Assembly: GCA_946537885.1 (NCBI GenBank)
Contig: CAMNGC010000016.1
Span: forward strand, 1-43,172
Direction: 5' to 3'
Origin: an uncultured Clostridia bacterium
Lineage (GTDB): Bacteria; Bacillota; Clostridia; Saccharofermentanales; Saccharofermentanaceae
Length of the DNA: 43,172 nucleotides
Below the pieces are notes generated by a model. That model worked only from the letters and a program-made list of their open reading frames with translations. It was not told where the DNA came from and searched no databases. A program made the translations under genes and the position numbers. Below, piece by piece: positions 24,438-32,808 of this stretch (positions within the stretch are counted from its first letter, which is position 1; every line of letters starts with the position of its first letter).

Positions 24438-26036
24438 TCACATAACAATATCCGCCGGTCTTTTGATTGTGTAGTACTCGGGATCCAGAACAAATACCGT
24501 CCTTCCGTCCCTGATAAATCTCATGATACTGCCTCTGTCTGATGCATTATTTATGATATCTTCAACGGTATCGAAAATAATCTCGTCCGGCAGCATCTCA
24601 AACCCGGCAAATTCCTTTACGTTCTCAGCATAGAATGTCAGTGTATCCGTCAGGCAACAGCCCCCGAATTCAGGATAGGGAAGGAGAGTCTTCTCAGCAA
24701 GATCTTCGCCGCCCCTCTTAAGCCTTGTCACCGTGACTTTTACGCGGCTGTTCTTGAGTCTCTTAAACCCGGCTCTGTAGCTGCAGTATCCGCGATACAT
24801 TATGAAGTTTGTGAGCATTTGCATATTATTAGTCTTATGCGAGCTCTTTAACGGCGGGAAGAGATCCTGCTGTAGCTCTTTGATGCGGTGAGAGATGAGG
24901 ACGCCGAGATCGGAATTCTCAGGCGGTCCGCCGGCTCTTGCTTCTTCTTTCAGGGCATAGGAGGCTTTTAGCAGGATCACATAAGATTCGATCATGCTCA
25001 TGTCGCCCGGATTATTCGAGAGCCGCCTGTAGACATCGCTATAGTGGTATGCAATCTCCGCCAGATGGGTGTTCCTCTCTCCGTTCTCGAATCTTATCAG
25101 AGCCTTCACATAAAGTGAGTCCAGCGTATGCCCCGCTAATTCGATATTGCTTCCGACATATTCGCCTTTTATGAACATGCTGCAAAGGCTGCAGGTCGCC
25201 TCCGTAACTCCCATAAAGGATGCAATGGCAAAATACTTAAAGGCTGACTCGAGATCAGCCTGTCCGCCTGTCAGCTTGCCGTCATAATACATGTGTGCCA
25301 GTGTATTGGCTGCATAGCCGAAGCCGTGGAATCGCCATAGTCTGTCCATGCATTCTGCTGCCAGATTCATATCATTTTCGAAAACAGGATTGCCGCCGTA
25401 TGAGGCGTAGCCTAATATTCTTATGGCATCCGGATCGTCCTTCTCGGCCAGGTCCATGACAAAATCCGAGAATAGGCTGCGGGTCTCAGGAGCGGCGGCG
25501 GAAAGAAGCAGCTCGTTATCCCATTCCATTATGAAATCCCGTTTTATCATGTCGGGATATTCTCTGAACCTGGTCTCGATCCCGATGTTTCTGTAATAAC
25601 AGTCGATCGCCTCGATCAGCTCCTGGAAATGCTCATAAGTACTCAGTGGTTTTTTGAAATGATTCAGCAGCTTATCAATGTCATCAAAGTCCAGATAAAG
25701 GTGTTTTAAGACCCAGACCATCATCTCATCTTCTTCGATGTTAAGGGACCTTAAGCGGTACATCAAAAGGCCCTGGGGGAAGCTGCCGTAAAGATCCTGC
25801 AGGCCGAGATTTTTCCCGAGGATCTGTGTCAGAGGAACGAAATAGCTGAGCTTAAAATCAAAACTGTCCATCCCCCTGTCGATAGCATTGTTCATCGCAT
25901 CATATAGGTCCTGCAGAGTCATCTGATAGAATTCGTTAGAGACAATTCTGTCAGTCATATTTGCTGATCCGAGGTCCTTCAGATCGAGCTCGAGCCTGGC
26001 AAATTGTCTCAGCTCCTCTTTGGATAATTCGATCAT
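24438..26036 (-). CDS. Sel1-like repeat protein of unknown function
   Basis: The 532-residue protein has helical repeats of the Sel1/TPR type in its middle, for example AIRILGYASYGGN, AANTLAHMYYDGK and AFKYFAIASFMG (about residues 205-310). These form protein-interaction solenoids. The N-terminal 150 residues are acidic and helical, and the C-terminal 130 residues (containing GGCCLTDTLTFYAEN and FEMLPDEIIFD) look like a separate globular domain that I do not recognise. There is no signal peptide or membrane helix. AAGGAGG is present before the ATG at 26036. It likely shares a transcript with the LysR gene. A possible promoter is TTGAGG-15-TACAAT, with the -10 at 26058-26063 (minus strand). 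Confidence 0.75.
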   Translation of the reverse strand: MIELSKEELRQFARLELDLKDLGSANMTDRIVSNEFYQMTLQDLYDAMNNAIDRGMDSFDFKLSYFVPLTQILGKNLGLQDLYGSFPQGLLMYRLRSLNIEEDEMMVWVLKHLYLDFDDIDKLLNHFKKPLSTYEHFQELIEAIDCYYRNIGIETRFREYPDMIKRDFIMEWDNELLLSAAAPETRSLFSDFVMDLAEKDDPDAIRILGYASYGGNPVFENDMNLAAECMDRLWRFHGFGYAANTLAHMYYDGKLTGGQADLESAFKYFAIASFMGVTEATCSLCSMFIKGEYVGSNIELAGHTLDSLYVKALIRFENGERNTHLAEIAYHYSDVYRRLSNNPGDMSMIESYVILLKASYALKEEARAGGPPENSDLGVLISHRIKELQQDLFPPLKSSHKTNNMQMLTNFIMYRGYCSYRAGFKRLKNSRVKVTVTRLKRGGEDLAEKTLLPYPEFGGCCLTDTLTFYAENVKEFAGFEMLPDEIIFDTVEDIINNASDRGSIMRFIRDGRTVFVLDPEYYTIKRPADIVM

Positions 26037-26116
26037 ACGTCCTCCTTAAATACTTTAATTGTATTTTAGCAATAGACGCCTCAATATTAAATGATGTATG
26101 CCCGTAAAGCTTTCCA

Positions 26117-26155
26117 CAAAAATAGAACAGCCGTCCGAGGGTTGTGGGCGACTGT
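26117..26155 (-). terminator. Terminator of the candidate small RNA
   Basis: Read on the minus strand, ACAGTCGCCC pairs with GGACGGCTGT (plus-strand arms 26127-26136 and 26146-26155) with one mismatch and one G-U, around a nine-base loop. It is followed by TCTATTTTTG. The stem and T tract are good for an intrinsic terminator. Confidence 0.65.
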
Positions 26156-26262
26156 CCTACTATGGCTTATGTTTCAAGATAAAGTGGAGTTTCTTTATCC
26201 AGGATGTAAACTGAGGCTCGGTGTACTATGCACGAAGGTTGTTAGAGGGTTAGCCTCAGCTA
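26118..26262 (-). ncRNA. Candidate structured small RNA or leader RNA
   Basis: A perfect promoter (TTGACA-16-TATAAT) on the minus strand is followed by about 145 bases with no plausible ORF. Hairpins are GTTAGC/GCTAAC near the 5' end, a competing CTGAGGCT/AGCCTCAG, GATAAAG/CTTTATC, and a terminal hairpin with a T-rich tail. The terminator lies about 80 bases before the Sel1-repeat gene, so this is either an independent small RNA or an attenuated leader. I recognise no motif of SRP RNA, 6S RNA, tmRNA, RNase P, T-box or the common riboswitches. The RNA boundaries are inferred from the promoter and terminator. Confidence 0.55.
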
Positions 26263-26268
26263 ACTACA

Positions 26269-26296
26269 ATTATACTCACGAAAATCCCCTTGTCAA
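26269..26296 (-). promoter_or_regulatory. Consensus promoter on minus strand
   Basis: On the minus strand TTGACA (plus 26291-26296) and TATAAT (plus 26269-26274) are both perfect, separated by 16 bases. Such a strong promoter in a 410-base intergenic region with no close minus-strand gene start argues for a highly expressed RNA. Confidence 0.7.
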
Positions 26297-26446
26297 CAGC
26301 ATAAAATCTACTTGCTATATAGACTTTGCCTATATTACTTTGGTCCACCTCGTGTTTATACTATGGCTTATGATGCAGCCCGGCTTTTATTCTGCTATAA
26401 TCGCGATAGAGGCGCTTTTTATACTTGTAGGGAAGGAGAGACAGAT

Positions 26447-27076
26447 ATGAAGATCATTTATCTTGGCCATTCGTGTTTCAAGCTGGAGAGGAACGGATTT
26501 GTTCTTATCCTTGATCCCTATAAGAGGGGCTCGGTCCCCGGTTATCGTCCTCTCAAGGAGACCGCCAATCAGGTCATCTGTTCTCACAGACATGCGGATC
26601 ATTTTGCTTTTAAGGAGATCGAGATCAGCCAGACGAGGGCCGATACACCTTTCCTGGTCGAGTTTATCCCCACATGGCACGATGATAAGGAAGGCGCTCT
26701 AAGAGGCGAGAATAATATCGCCATAATTGATGTCTATGACCGTAAGATCGTTCACATGGGTGACATCGGCTGTGAACTGAGCGATGATGATATGGATAAG
26801 GTCTGCGGCTGCGATGTGCTCCTTATGCCCGTGGGCGGCTATTATACCTTGGAGCCCGCTGCCGCCGCCGATATGGTGAAGAGGATCGCCCCCGACATCA
26901 TAATTCCCATGCACTATCGCGGTGATACCTACGGCTATGATGAGATCGGAACTGTCGAAGAATTCCTGAAAGAGATGGAAGGATCCGGCTATGACCTTAT
27001 CCGTGACGGCTACGAGATAGATCCTACCGACTATAAAGCGAATAGCCTGATCGTAATGACGCCTCTTTATGCATAA
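26447..27076 (+). CDS. MBL-fold metal-dependent hydrolase
   Basis: The 209-residue protein starts YLGHSCF, has LDPYKRG, the metal motif SHRHADH (HxHxDH), a second metal His in PTWHDD, the Asp of HMGDIG, VGGYYT, and the last His in IPMHYR. This pattern is that of the small cytoplasmic beta-lactamase-fold hydrolases related to UPF0173. The substrate is unknown. I start at ATG 26447, which has GGAAGGAG eight bases upstream; the frame is open upstream but has no ribosome binding site there. The gene stands alone. Confidence 0.87.
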   Translation: MKIIYLGHSCFKLERNGFVLILDPYKRGSVPGYRPLKETANQVICSHRHADHFAFKEIEISQTRADTPFLVEFIPTWHDDKEGALRGENNIAIIDVYDRKIVHMGDIGCELSDDDMDKVCGCDVLLMPVGGYYTLEPAAAADMVKRIAPDIIIPMHYRGDTYGYDEIGTVEEFLKEMEGSGYDLIRDGYEIDPTDYKANSLIVMTPLYA

Positions 27077-27174
27077 GTAATTATTATTTCTTTTCGAAAA
27101 TAGCGTTTGTAACACAAGTCCGTCCTCTGTTCTGATAAAATATTGTCCGAAAATGATTTGAAGGGGTAACGGCC

Positions 27175-28659
27175 ATGTATAAAATAGGTTTTGACGCTGA
27201 AAAGTACGCTCAGCTTCAGTCTCAGAAGATCAGAGACAGGATTGCCAAGTTCGGCGGTAAGCTCTATCTGGAATTTGGAGGCAAGCTTTTCGATGATTAT
27301 CATGCCTCGCGAGTACTGCCCGGATTTGAGCCTGACAGCAAGATCAAGATGCTGATGCAGCTCAAGGCTGACGCAGAGATCGTCATAGCCATCAATGCAG
27401 ATGCTATCGAGAAAAGCAAGAGAAGAGGCGACCTGGGCATCACTTATGATCAGGATGTATTAAGACTTATAGATGCTTTTACGGAATTCGGTCTTTATGT
27501 CGGATCTGTCTGCATCACTCAGTTCACCGGACAGCCTTTGGCCGAGAAATTCGAGAAGAGACTTCACCAGCTCGGAATGAAGGTTTATAAGCACTATCCC
27601 ATTGAGGGTTATCCGAATAATATACAGCACATTGTAAGCGAAGACGGCTACGGTAAGAACGACTACATCGAGACGACGCATTCTCTCGTTGTGGTGACGG
27701 CTCCAGGCCCCGGTTCGGGCAAGATGGCAACCTGCCTGTCCCAGCTGTATCATGAGAACAAGAGGGGGATCAAGGCAGGCTATGCCAAGTTCGAGACCTT
27801 CCCTATCTGGTCCATTCCTTTGGCTCACCCCGTCAATCTGGCATATGAGGCTGCTACGGCCGATCTGGCAGATGTAAATATGATCGACCCCTTCCATCTG
27901 GAGGCCTATGGCGAGACAGCTATTAACTATAATAGAGATGTCGAGATCTTTCCTGTGGTGAACGCCACTTTCGAGAGGATATTCGGTGAGTCTCCCTATA
28001 AGAGTCCCACTGATATGGGGGTAAATATGGCCGGCTTTGCCATTGTAGATGACGAAGCCTGCCAGGAAGCATCAAAATCCGAGATCATCAGAAGGTATTA
28101 CCAGGCGAAATGCGCTGTCCGCCAGGGCTTGTCCGACGGCAGTGATGTTGCCAAGTTGGAGACTATCCTTAATAAGTCATCGATCGATACTGCTGACAGA
28201 AGATGCATTGCTGCAGCGTTGGTAAGAGCTGATGCTACAGGCGGGCCTGCGGTGGCTATTGAATTGCCCGACGGTCAGATCGTAACAGGTAAGACAACGG
28301 ATCTTCTGGGACCTTCTTCCGCAGCCCTTCTTAATGCTCTGAAAGCACTGGCGGGAATCTCTCACGACATTCCCCTGATCTCGCCCAATGTCATTGAGCC
28401 TATACAGGATCTTAAAGTAAATCACATGGGCAACCACAACCCGAGACTTCATACGGACGAGGTTCTGATCGCTCTTGCGATGTCAGCTGCCACCAACCCT
28501 GTAGCAGAGCTTGCTATGCAGCACATCGGCGCACTGGCTCATTCAGATGCCCACTCAACGACGATCCTCTCGGGTGTCGATGAGAATGTCTTCCATAAGC
28601 TGGGTGTGAATATCACCTGCGAGCCGACATATGAGACAAAGAAGCTTTATCATAAATAA
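27175..28659 (+). CDS. DUF1846 family protein
   Basis: The 494-residue protein matches what I know of the DUF1846/UPF0371 family, which is widespread in Firmicutes: start IGFDAEKY, FGGKLFDDYHASRVLPGF, APGPGSGKMATCLSQLYHE, FPIWS, and INYNRDVEIFPV. A nucleotide-binding-like GPGSGK loop is visible. It is cytoplasmic, with no signal or membrane segment. Its function is not established. AAGGGG lies about nine bases before the ATG. Upstream, TTGTAACACAA at 27107-27117 repeats exactly an 11-base word found before nrdD (17664-17674). Confidence 0.88.
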   Translation: MYKIGFDAEKYAQLQSQKIRDRIAKFGGKLYLEFGGKLFDDYHASRVLPGFEPDSKIKMLMQLKADAEIVIAINADAIEKSKRRGDLGITYDQDVLRLIDAFTEFGLYVGSVCITQFTGQPLAEKFEKRLHQLGMKVYKHYPIEGYPNNIQHIVSEDGYGKNDYIETTHSLVVVTAPGPGSGKMATCLSQLYHENKRGIKAGYAKFETFPIWSIPLAHPVNLAYEAATADLADVNMIDPFHLEAYGETAINYNRDVEIFPVVNATFERIFGESPYKSPTDMGVNMAGFAIVDDEACQEASKSEIIRRYYQAKCAVRQGLSDGSDVAKLETILNKSSIDTADRRCIAAALVRADATGGPAVAIELPDGQIVTGKTTDLLGPSSAALLNALKALAGISHDIPLISPNVIEPIQDLKVNHMGNHNPRLHTDEVLIALAMSAATNPVAELAMQHIGALAHSDAHSTTILSGVDENVFHKLGVNITCEPTYETKKLYHK

Positions 28660-28684
28660 TTAATGAGCTGACTGAGTTGATGGG

Positions 28685-28728
28685 GTTCTCCGTGCCTCTC
28701 CTGTTACAGGGGGCGCGGAGAACTTTTT
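28685..28728 (+). terminator. Terminator of the DUF1846 gene
   Basis: GTTCTCCG (28685-28692) pairs with CGGAGAAC (28716-28723), with further internal pairs, and TTTTT follows at 28724-28728. It lies 26 bases after the stop codon. A classical intrinsic terminator. Confidence 0.88.
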
Positions 28729-28898
28729 ATTTGTTTGAATCCACTGAAGGAGGATTTCATTTTCGGGCAGATGCATGATCCAATCAAGATAGAATCCCGA
28801 TGCAACAAAGCTCCGACTCAAATCGTATTATATGTGAGCCGGAAATACGGCGGACGGCGTCGGAGACGATAAGAGGACGCTGTCGGGAAAGGAATAGA

Positions 28899-29759
28899 AT
28901 GAATAAGAAGATAACAGCATTATTAATGGCATCTGCAATGATCATTTCTGTCGCAGCATGCAGTGAAGATGATTCATCAGACGAGACAACGGCAGCTGCC
29001 GGCGAGACGGCCGAAGAGACTACTGAAGCTCTTGAGACGGAAGCGCCTTCAGACACAGAGCTTACAACATCTGAAGCTGAGGAGAGTACTGAGGACATTC
29101 CCAGGGTTCCTGAGATAGAAGTGTCGGATGAGACAAATGCACAGCTTCAGATCATGGCAGATAATTACGATAAATGGCATAGCGACAATGAGTACGAAGA
29201 TTATTACTATGCCGTAACCGATATGGATGATGACGGTAATTATGAGCTTATCGCGGCATCTACTCAGGGTTCCGGTATGTACACATACGCCCGGATCTTT
29301 GAGGTTGATCCCGCAAGCGGTGAATTAAATGAGCTCGAGACCAATGTTCGTGAAGGCTACGATTTCCCTGACATGATCGCCGACTCTGTCGAGACCGTGA
29401 CGGTGGACGGCATAACATACTATGTAGGCTACAATACAGCTTCAAGCGGCATGAACGAGACAAGTCTGGCTATGACTTATATGTCTATTCAAGATAATGT
29501 ATTTATGTGCGAAGACATCTGCAGCAGCTACGAGAGCTATGATGAAGATATGAACCAGAATGCCGTTTATTATGACGGCGATGGCAATGAGATCTCTGTA
29601 GATGAGTACAACGAGCTTTTCGAGAGCATATATAACACAGGCGACTTCGCTATAAAATCCTTGGGATGGGTAGAAGTCAGCGACGATTCGGATCTAGTGA
29701 GCCTTCTGGCGTCATCCCTTCAGGCATTCGCTGAACCGGCCCTCGTTCCCGTAGGATGA
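28899..29759 (+). CDS. Putative acidic lipoprotein
   Basis: The 286-residue protein has a lipoprotein signal: MNKKITALLMASAMIISVAAC with lipobox VAAC (Cys21). A low-complexity Thr/Glu/Ser/Ala linker follows (about 22-70), then a globular acidic domain with DMDDDGNYELIAAS, an EF-hand-like or VCBS-like acidic loop of the kind seen in exported proteins. An in-frame ATG at 28800 would add 33 residues before the signal peptide, so I chose 28899, which has AAAGGA upstream. Ligand and role are unknown. Confidence 0.78.
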   Translation: MNKKITALLMASAMIISVAACSEDDSSDETTAAAGETAEETTEALETEAPSDTELTTSEAEESTEDIPRVPEIEVSDETNAQLQIMADNYDKWHSDNEYEDYYYAVTDMDDDGNYELIAASTQGSGMYTYARIFEVDPASGELNELETNVREGYDFPDMIADSVETVTVDGITYYVGYNTASSGMNETSLAMTYMSIQDNVFMCEDICSSYESYDEDMNQNAVYYDGDGNEISVDEYNELFESIYNTGDFAIKSLGWVEVSDDSDLVSLLASSLQAFAEPALVPVG

Positions 29760-29856
29760 GATTTTAACTGAACAAGACACTTCCTAATAGCAAGCCGCGT
29801 CGGACACACTCCCCTCGCAAAACACATGTGTTCGGCCCCTCGCGGCATAATCCTCC

Positions 29857-29891
29857 GACCGCAGTCTTACCACGAGACTGCGGTCTTCTTA
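29857..29891 (+). terminator. Terminator after the lipoprotein gene
   Basis: GACCGCAGTCT (29857-29867) pairs perfectly with AGACTGCGGTC (29875-29885) around a seven-base loop, followed by TTCTTA. It separates the lipoprotein gene from the PadR cassette. Confidence 0.72.
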
Positions 29892-29904
29892 TGCTCTCGA
29901 ATAT

Positions 29905-29926
29905 GTATCGAAAAATTTTTCGATAC
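29905..29926. promoter_or_regulatory. Perfect 22-bp palindrome, probable PadR operator
   Basis: GTATCGAAAAA is followed directly by its exact reverse complement. The site ends five bases before the -35 box of the padR promoter. PadR-family proteins usually repress their own operons through such dyads, so I infer autoregulation. Binding is not shown. Confidence 0.65.
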
Positions 29927-29931
29927 CCCAC

Positions 29932-29960
29932 TTGACAGAATACATCGCAAGGCGTAGTAT
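29932..29960 (+). promoter_or_regulatory. Promoter of the padR cassette
   Basis: TTGACA (29932-29937), 17 bases, TAGTAT (29955-29960). The predicted start is about 15 bases before the padR ATG, and GAAGGAGG lies between. No other promoter is seen before the next two genes. Confidence 0.75.
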
Positions 29961-29981
29961 TGTGTCGAAGGAGGTATAGAG

Positions 29982-30293
29982 ATGGATATACAACTTAAAC
30001 GCGGACTACTGGAAATATGTGTCCTGGCCGCGATCAAGTATGAAGAGTCCTACGGTTACAAGATCATAAAAGACATAAAGCCATATGTGAGCATGTCAGA
30101 GTCGACCTTGTATCCGATCCTCAAGAGACTTGAGGAAGCAGGATCGCTCAATGTAAGATCGGCGGAGTATAACGGCAGACTGCGCAAGTATTACTGCATA
30201 ACTGCAGCGGGCAGGGAGAGGCTCGAACAATTTGCACAGGAGTGGAATGAGATTCTTTCGATATATAACTATGTGACAAGGGAAGGGGATTAA
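29982..30293 (+). CDS. PadR-family transcriptional regulator
   Basis: The 103-residue protein is a PadR-type winged helix regulator without an effector domain: LKRGLLEICVLAAI, YGYKI, STLYPILKRLEEAG, and the wing with RLRKYYCITAAGRERLEQF. It should bind the palindrome upstream as a dimer. It is followed after one base by a DUF1700 protein and then a DUF4097 protein, a common clostridial envelope-stress-like set. The signal sensed is unknown. Confidence 0.92.
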   Translation: MDIQLKRGLLEICVLAAIKYEESYGYKIIKDIKPYVSMSESTLYPILKRLEEAGSLNVRSAEYNGRLRKYYCITAAGRERLEQFAQEWNEILSIYNYVTREGD

Positions 30294-30294
30294 G

Positions 30295-30882
30295 ATGAAG
30301 AAAGAATACTTCAAAAACGAGGTCAGAAGGCTTTTAGCCGGCTATTCTGATGAGGACATCGAGAAGGCTCTCGAGTTCTATGAAGAAGCGATCGACGATC
30401 GCATGGAAGACGGGATGGGAGAAGACGAGGCTGTAGCGGCAGTCGGAACACCCGAGGAAGTTGCAAGACAGATCCAGATGGATCAGCCGCTCAGCAAGCT
30501 CGTCAAGCAGAAGGTTAAGGAGAAGGAAGGCATGAGCACAGGGAAGCTCGTCGCAATAATCCTCACATCACCTTTCTGGCTGCCATTGGCGATCGTTGCC
30601 CTGACATTTGTGTTTGTTTTTGTGGTGGTGATCATGTCCTTGTTATTTGCGGCGCTCATTGTAGTAGGATCACTGATAGCGGCTGCAGCAGGAGCAATCC
30701 TGGCCGGACTTGTTTCAGTGGCTTTCGGCGGCGGATTCGGATCTGTTATCTCGATTGGCGCGGCTATGGTACTGTTGGGAATAGGGATTCTGCTGATAAT
30801 CCCGGCAAAGGCAATAAGCAAGGGATCGGTAAAACTAATCGGAAGATTCATGAGATGGATCAAGCACTTTTTTGTTAAATAA
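30295..30882 (+). CDS. DUF1700-type membrane protein (PadR-associated)
   Basis: The 195-residue protein has a cytoplasmic helical domain (about 1-70) with the recognisable pattern YFKNEVRRLLAGYSDEDIEKALEF, YEEAIDDRMEDG and VGTPEEVARQI, followed by about four membrane segments (85-190) rich in Ala, Val and Gly. This is the HAAS/DUF1700 family, commonly encoded after padR; it is thought to couple a membrane signal to the regulator. The ATG is one base after the padR stop, so translation is coupled. Confidence 0.88.
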   Translation: MKKEYFKNEVRRLLAGYSDEDIEKALEFYEEAIDDRMEDGMGEDEAVAAVGTPEEVARQIQMDQPLSKLVKQKVKEKEGMSTGKLVAIILTSPFWLPLAIVALTFVFVFVVVIMSLLFAALIVVGSLIAAAAGAILAGLVSVAFGGGFGSVISIGAAMVLLGIGILLIIPAKAISKGSVKLIGRFMRWIKHFFVK

Positions 30883-30894
30883 GGAGTAAGGGAT

Positions 30895-31689
30895 ATGTTA
30901 AAGGCTACAAAGATTATTTTGGTAACATCACTCACACTTGTAATTGCAGGTGTGGCAACAATGGGAGTGGCATTTGCCGCATCCGGATTTGATAAGGATA
31001 TCTTTCATTTCAAGAGAGATTACGAGAAGAAGAATTACGATCTTGACGACGAGTTCACATCGATAAAGATCGACACTGTTGATAACGATATCAAGTTCGT
31101 AAAATCCGAGGATGACGGTACGCACGTGGAGTGCTGGGACTGTGATGAGCTTGAATATACAGTTAAGGTTGAGAACGGTGTCCTGAATATCGATCAGAAA
31201 GATAATCGGGCCTGGTACGACTTTGTCAGGATCAATTTCGATTTCAGTAGTGATGATCACGATCTGGTGATCGCGCTTCCCGAAGAGGCATATGATCTGA
31301 TCGATATCGACACCACAAGCGCCGATATCGATATCCCGGATTTCCTTACCATCGGCACCCTGGAGATCGATGTAACAAGCGGTGATGTCGAGTCAAGGGC
31401 GACAGTAACGGAGAGCATTTCCTTGGATACGACGAGTGGAGATATCGACATCTCAAACGCAGATTGCGCCACCATCAATCTGGAAGCAACAAGCGGTGAC
31501 ATCAAGCTTAGCGATTCCATGTGCGACAGCTTTGAAATCGAGACCACCAGCGGCGATGTTGACATCATCAACTGTACCATTGACGGTATTGCCGAGATCG
31601 ATGTAACAAGCGGTGATATAACGATCACAAACAGCACTGCAGGCAGTTTTGATACAGATGTTACATCAGGCGATGTTAGCTTCAACTGA
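30895..31689 (+). CDS. DUF4097 beta-solenoid exported protein
   Basis: The 264-residue protein has an N-terminal hydrophobic segment (residues 5-25), a signal peptide or anchor. From about residue 130 it consists of repeats of roughly 20 residues with the core TSGD followed by alternating hydrophobic residues (TTSADIDI, VTSGDVES, TTSGDIDI, ATSGDIKL, TTSGDVDI, VTSGDITI, VTSGDVSF). Such repeats form a right-handed beta-solenoid, as in the DUF4097 putative adhesin family. It is the output gene of the padR cassette and probably lies at the cell surface. Function not established. Confidence 0.85.
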   Translation: MLKATKIILVTSLTLVIAGVATMGVAFAASGFDKDIFHFKRDYEKKNYDLDDEFTSIKIDTVDNDIKFVKSEDDGTHVECWDCDELEYTVKVENGVLNIDQKDNRAWYDFVRINFDFSSDDHDLVIALPEEAYDLIDIDTTSADIDIPDFLTIGTLEIDVTSGDVESRATVTESISLDTTSGDIDISNADCATINLEATSGDIKLSDSMCDSFEIETTSGDVDIINCTIDGIAEIDVTSGDITITNSTAGSFDTDVTSGDVSFN

Positions 31690-31731
31690 AGTCTTTATAT
31701 AGCAGGTTAATTAACCGATATATGTCACAGC

Positions 31732-32157
31732 TTACTCGAGTAGTTTCTCCCCAAACTGCTCGAGTAATGCATTTGTGGCGGCAATACTGTATTTCCTCTG
31801 AAGCGCATAGATCAGCAGACTGTCACGGCTTGTCTTGGGATTAAGTATGCCTGTATCAGCCAGTTCAAGCGCATAGCATATCTCATCGACATTCATCCTG
31901 AGAGCGATCCCCATCATGACTACTTTGTCTTTGCCCGGATGGGTTTTCTTGCCGTCCAGGAGCTGGTATATATAGGTGCGTTCCATACGCGAATGGCGAT
32001 AGAGCCAGGCACGGTCCACCCCCATACGATCCATCATCTCTCTTAAGAAGATCTTGAATTCCTTGTGGTAAGCCTTCTGTATCTTTTCTATATATAATTC
32101 CAGCTGTTTCTCGTTCTCGATCGCTGCGAGCTCATCGAAAAGAGCTTCTGCTTTCAT
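31732..32157 (-). CDS. Helix-turn-helix-like regulator, paralogue of divergent neighbour
   Basis: The 141-residue protein has a short helical N-terminus (LFDELAAIENEKQLELYI) and an XRE-like helix-turn-helix region about residues 35-100 (FLREMMDRMGVDRAWLYRHS, RTYIYQLLDGKKTHPGKDKVVMMGIALRM). It shares the order of segments and many residues with the divergent gene 32253-32720: FDEL, RxWLYR, RTxxYQ, GxxxHPxxDK, ALxM, GILxPKxxRDSLLIYA, and NALLxxxG. The two probably arose by duplication. Likely a DNA-binding protein, but the HTH is inferred from pattern only. Confidence 0.72.
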   Translation of the reverse strand: MKAEALFDELAAIENEKQLELYIEKIQKAYHKEFKIFLREMMDRMGVDRAWLYRHSRMERTYIYQLLDGKKTHPGKDKVVMMGIALRMNVDEICYALELADTGILNPKTSRDSLLIYALQRKYSIAATNALLEQFGEKLLE

Positions 32158-32210
32158 TCACATTCTCTCTTTCTGTTTTTGATATTTTCGACTTTTAAGA
32201 GATTGTGATG

Positions 32211-32227
32211 GTAGGCTGTCAGCCTAC
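32211..32227. promoter_or_regulatory. Perfect 17-bp palindrome between divergent paralogues
   Basis: GTAGGCTG, a central T, and CAGCCTAC form an exact inverted repeat. It lies between the start of the minus-strand paralogue (32157) and a TACAAT box (32241-32246) of the plus-strand gene. I infer an operator for one or both neighbouring HTH-like proteins. Confidence 0.6.
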
Positions 32228-32252
32228 GGTTTGCATGGTGTACAATACGTGT

Positions 32253-32720
32253 ATGGGACCCGATAATAATGACAGAAAGAATAATAAATACGAGGAAAAG
32301 CCTACGGGCATGCTTTTCGATGAGCTTAAAAATACTAAGGATCGTAAGCAGCTCGATGCCTATATGGAATCTATCCGCGACAAATATCCGACGGACTTCT
32401 CGCAATACCTGCGCCATATAATGAAAAGCAGAGGAGTCGATACCGGATGGCTTTACAGGAATGCATATCTTGAAAGGACCTTTGCTTATCAGATCGTGCG
32501 TGGGGCCCGGCATCCGAGTCGCGATAAGATCATGCTGATCGCCCTGGCGCTGAAGATGGATCTGACTGAGACTCAGCGCGCCCTCGAGATGAGTAATGCA
32601 GGTATTTTATATCCCAAGGACGAGCGGGACAGCCTGCTGATCTACGCCGTTGAGCATTCCATGAGTATTCGGGATGCCAACGCTTTGCTGGCAAGTTACG
32701 GATTTAATGAGCTGGAGTGA
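32253..32720 (+). CDS. Helix-turn-helix-like regulator, paralogue of divergent neighbour
   Basis: The 155-residue protein matches its divergent paralogue over almost its full length (YLRHIMKSRGVDTGWLYRNA, RTFAYQIVRGARHPSRDKIM, GILYPKDERDSLLIYAVEH). The start is uncertain. ATG 32253 lies seven bases after a TACAAT box (32241-32246), so the mRNA could be leaderless or nearly so; other in-frame starts are 32205 (upstream of the box, unlikely) and 32310 (where homology to the paralogue begins). The N-terminal extra residues are polar (DNNDRKNNKYEEK). Probably a DNA-binding regulator acting on the shared intergenic region. Confidence 0.7.
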   Translation: MGPDNNDRKNNKYEEKPTGMLFDELKNTKDRKQLDAYMESIRDKYPTDFSQYLRHIMKSRGVDTGWLYRNAYLERTFAYQIVRGARHPSRDKIMLIALALKMDLTETQRALEMSNAGILYPKDERDSLLIYAVEHSMSIRDANALLASYGFNELE

Positions 32721-32753
32721 TCCCTGCAGCATATGAGCTGATATAAGAACAAC

Positions 32754-32785
32754 AAAAAAGCCGCGACCTTTTGCAAGATCGCGGC
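32754..32785 (-). terminator. Terminator for the PYG-repeat membrane protein gene (partly bidirectional)
   Basis: GCCGCGA (32760-32766) and TCGCGGC (32779-32785) form the stem. On the minus strand a run of six Ts follows (plus 32754-32759), ideal for the minus-strand gene ending at 32809. On the plus strand the tail is GCCGTTTATTT, weaker but able to help end the HTH gene. Confidence 0.85.
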
Positions 32786-32808
32786 GCCGTTTATTTCAGT
32801 CGGACTGA

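Noticed and set aside
26091..26450. 119-codon plus-strand ORF before the MBL hydrolase
   Set aside because: It covers the candidate small RNA and its promoter, has no ribosome binding site and no domain; judged spurious.
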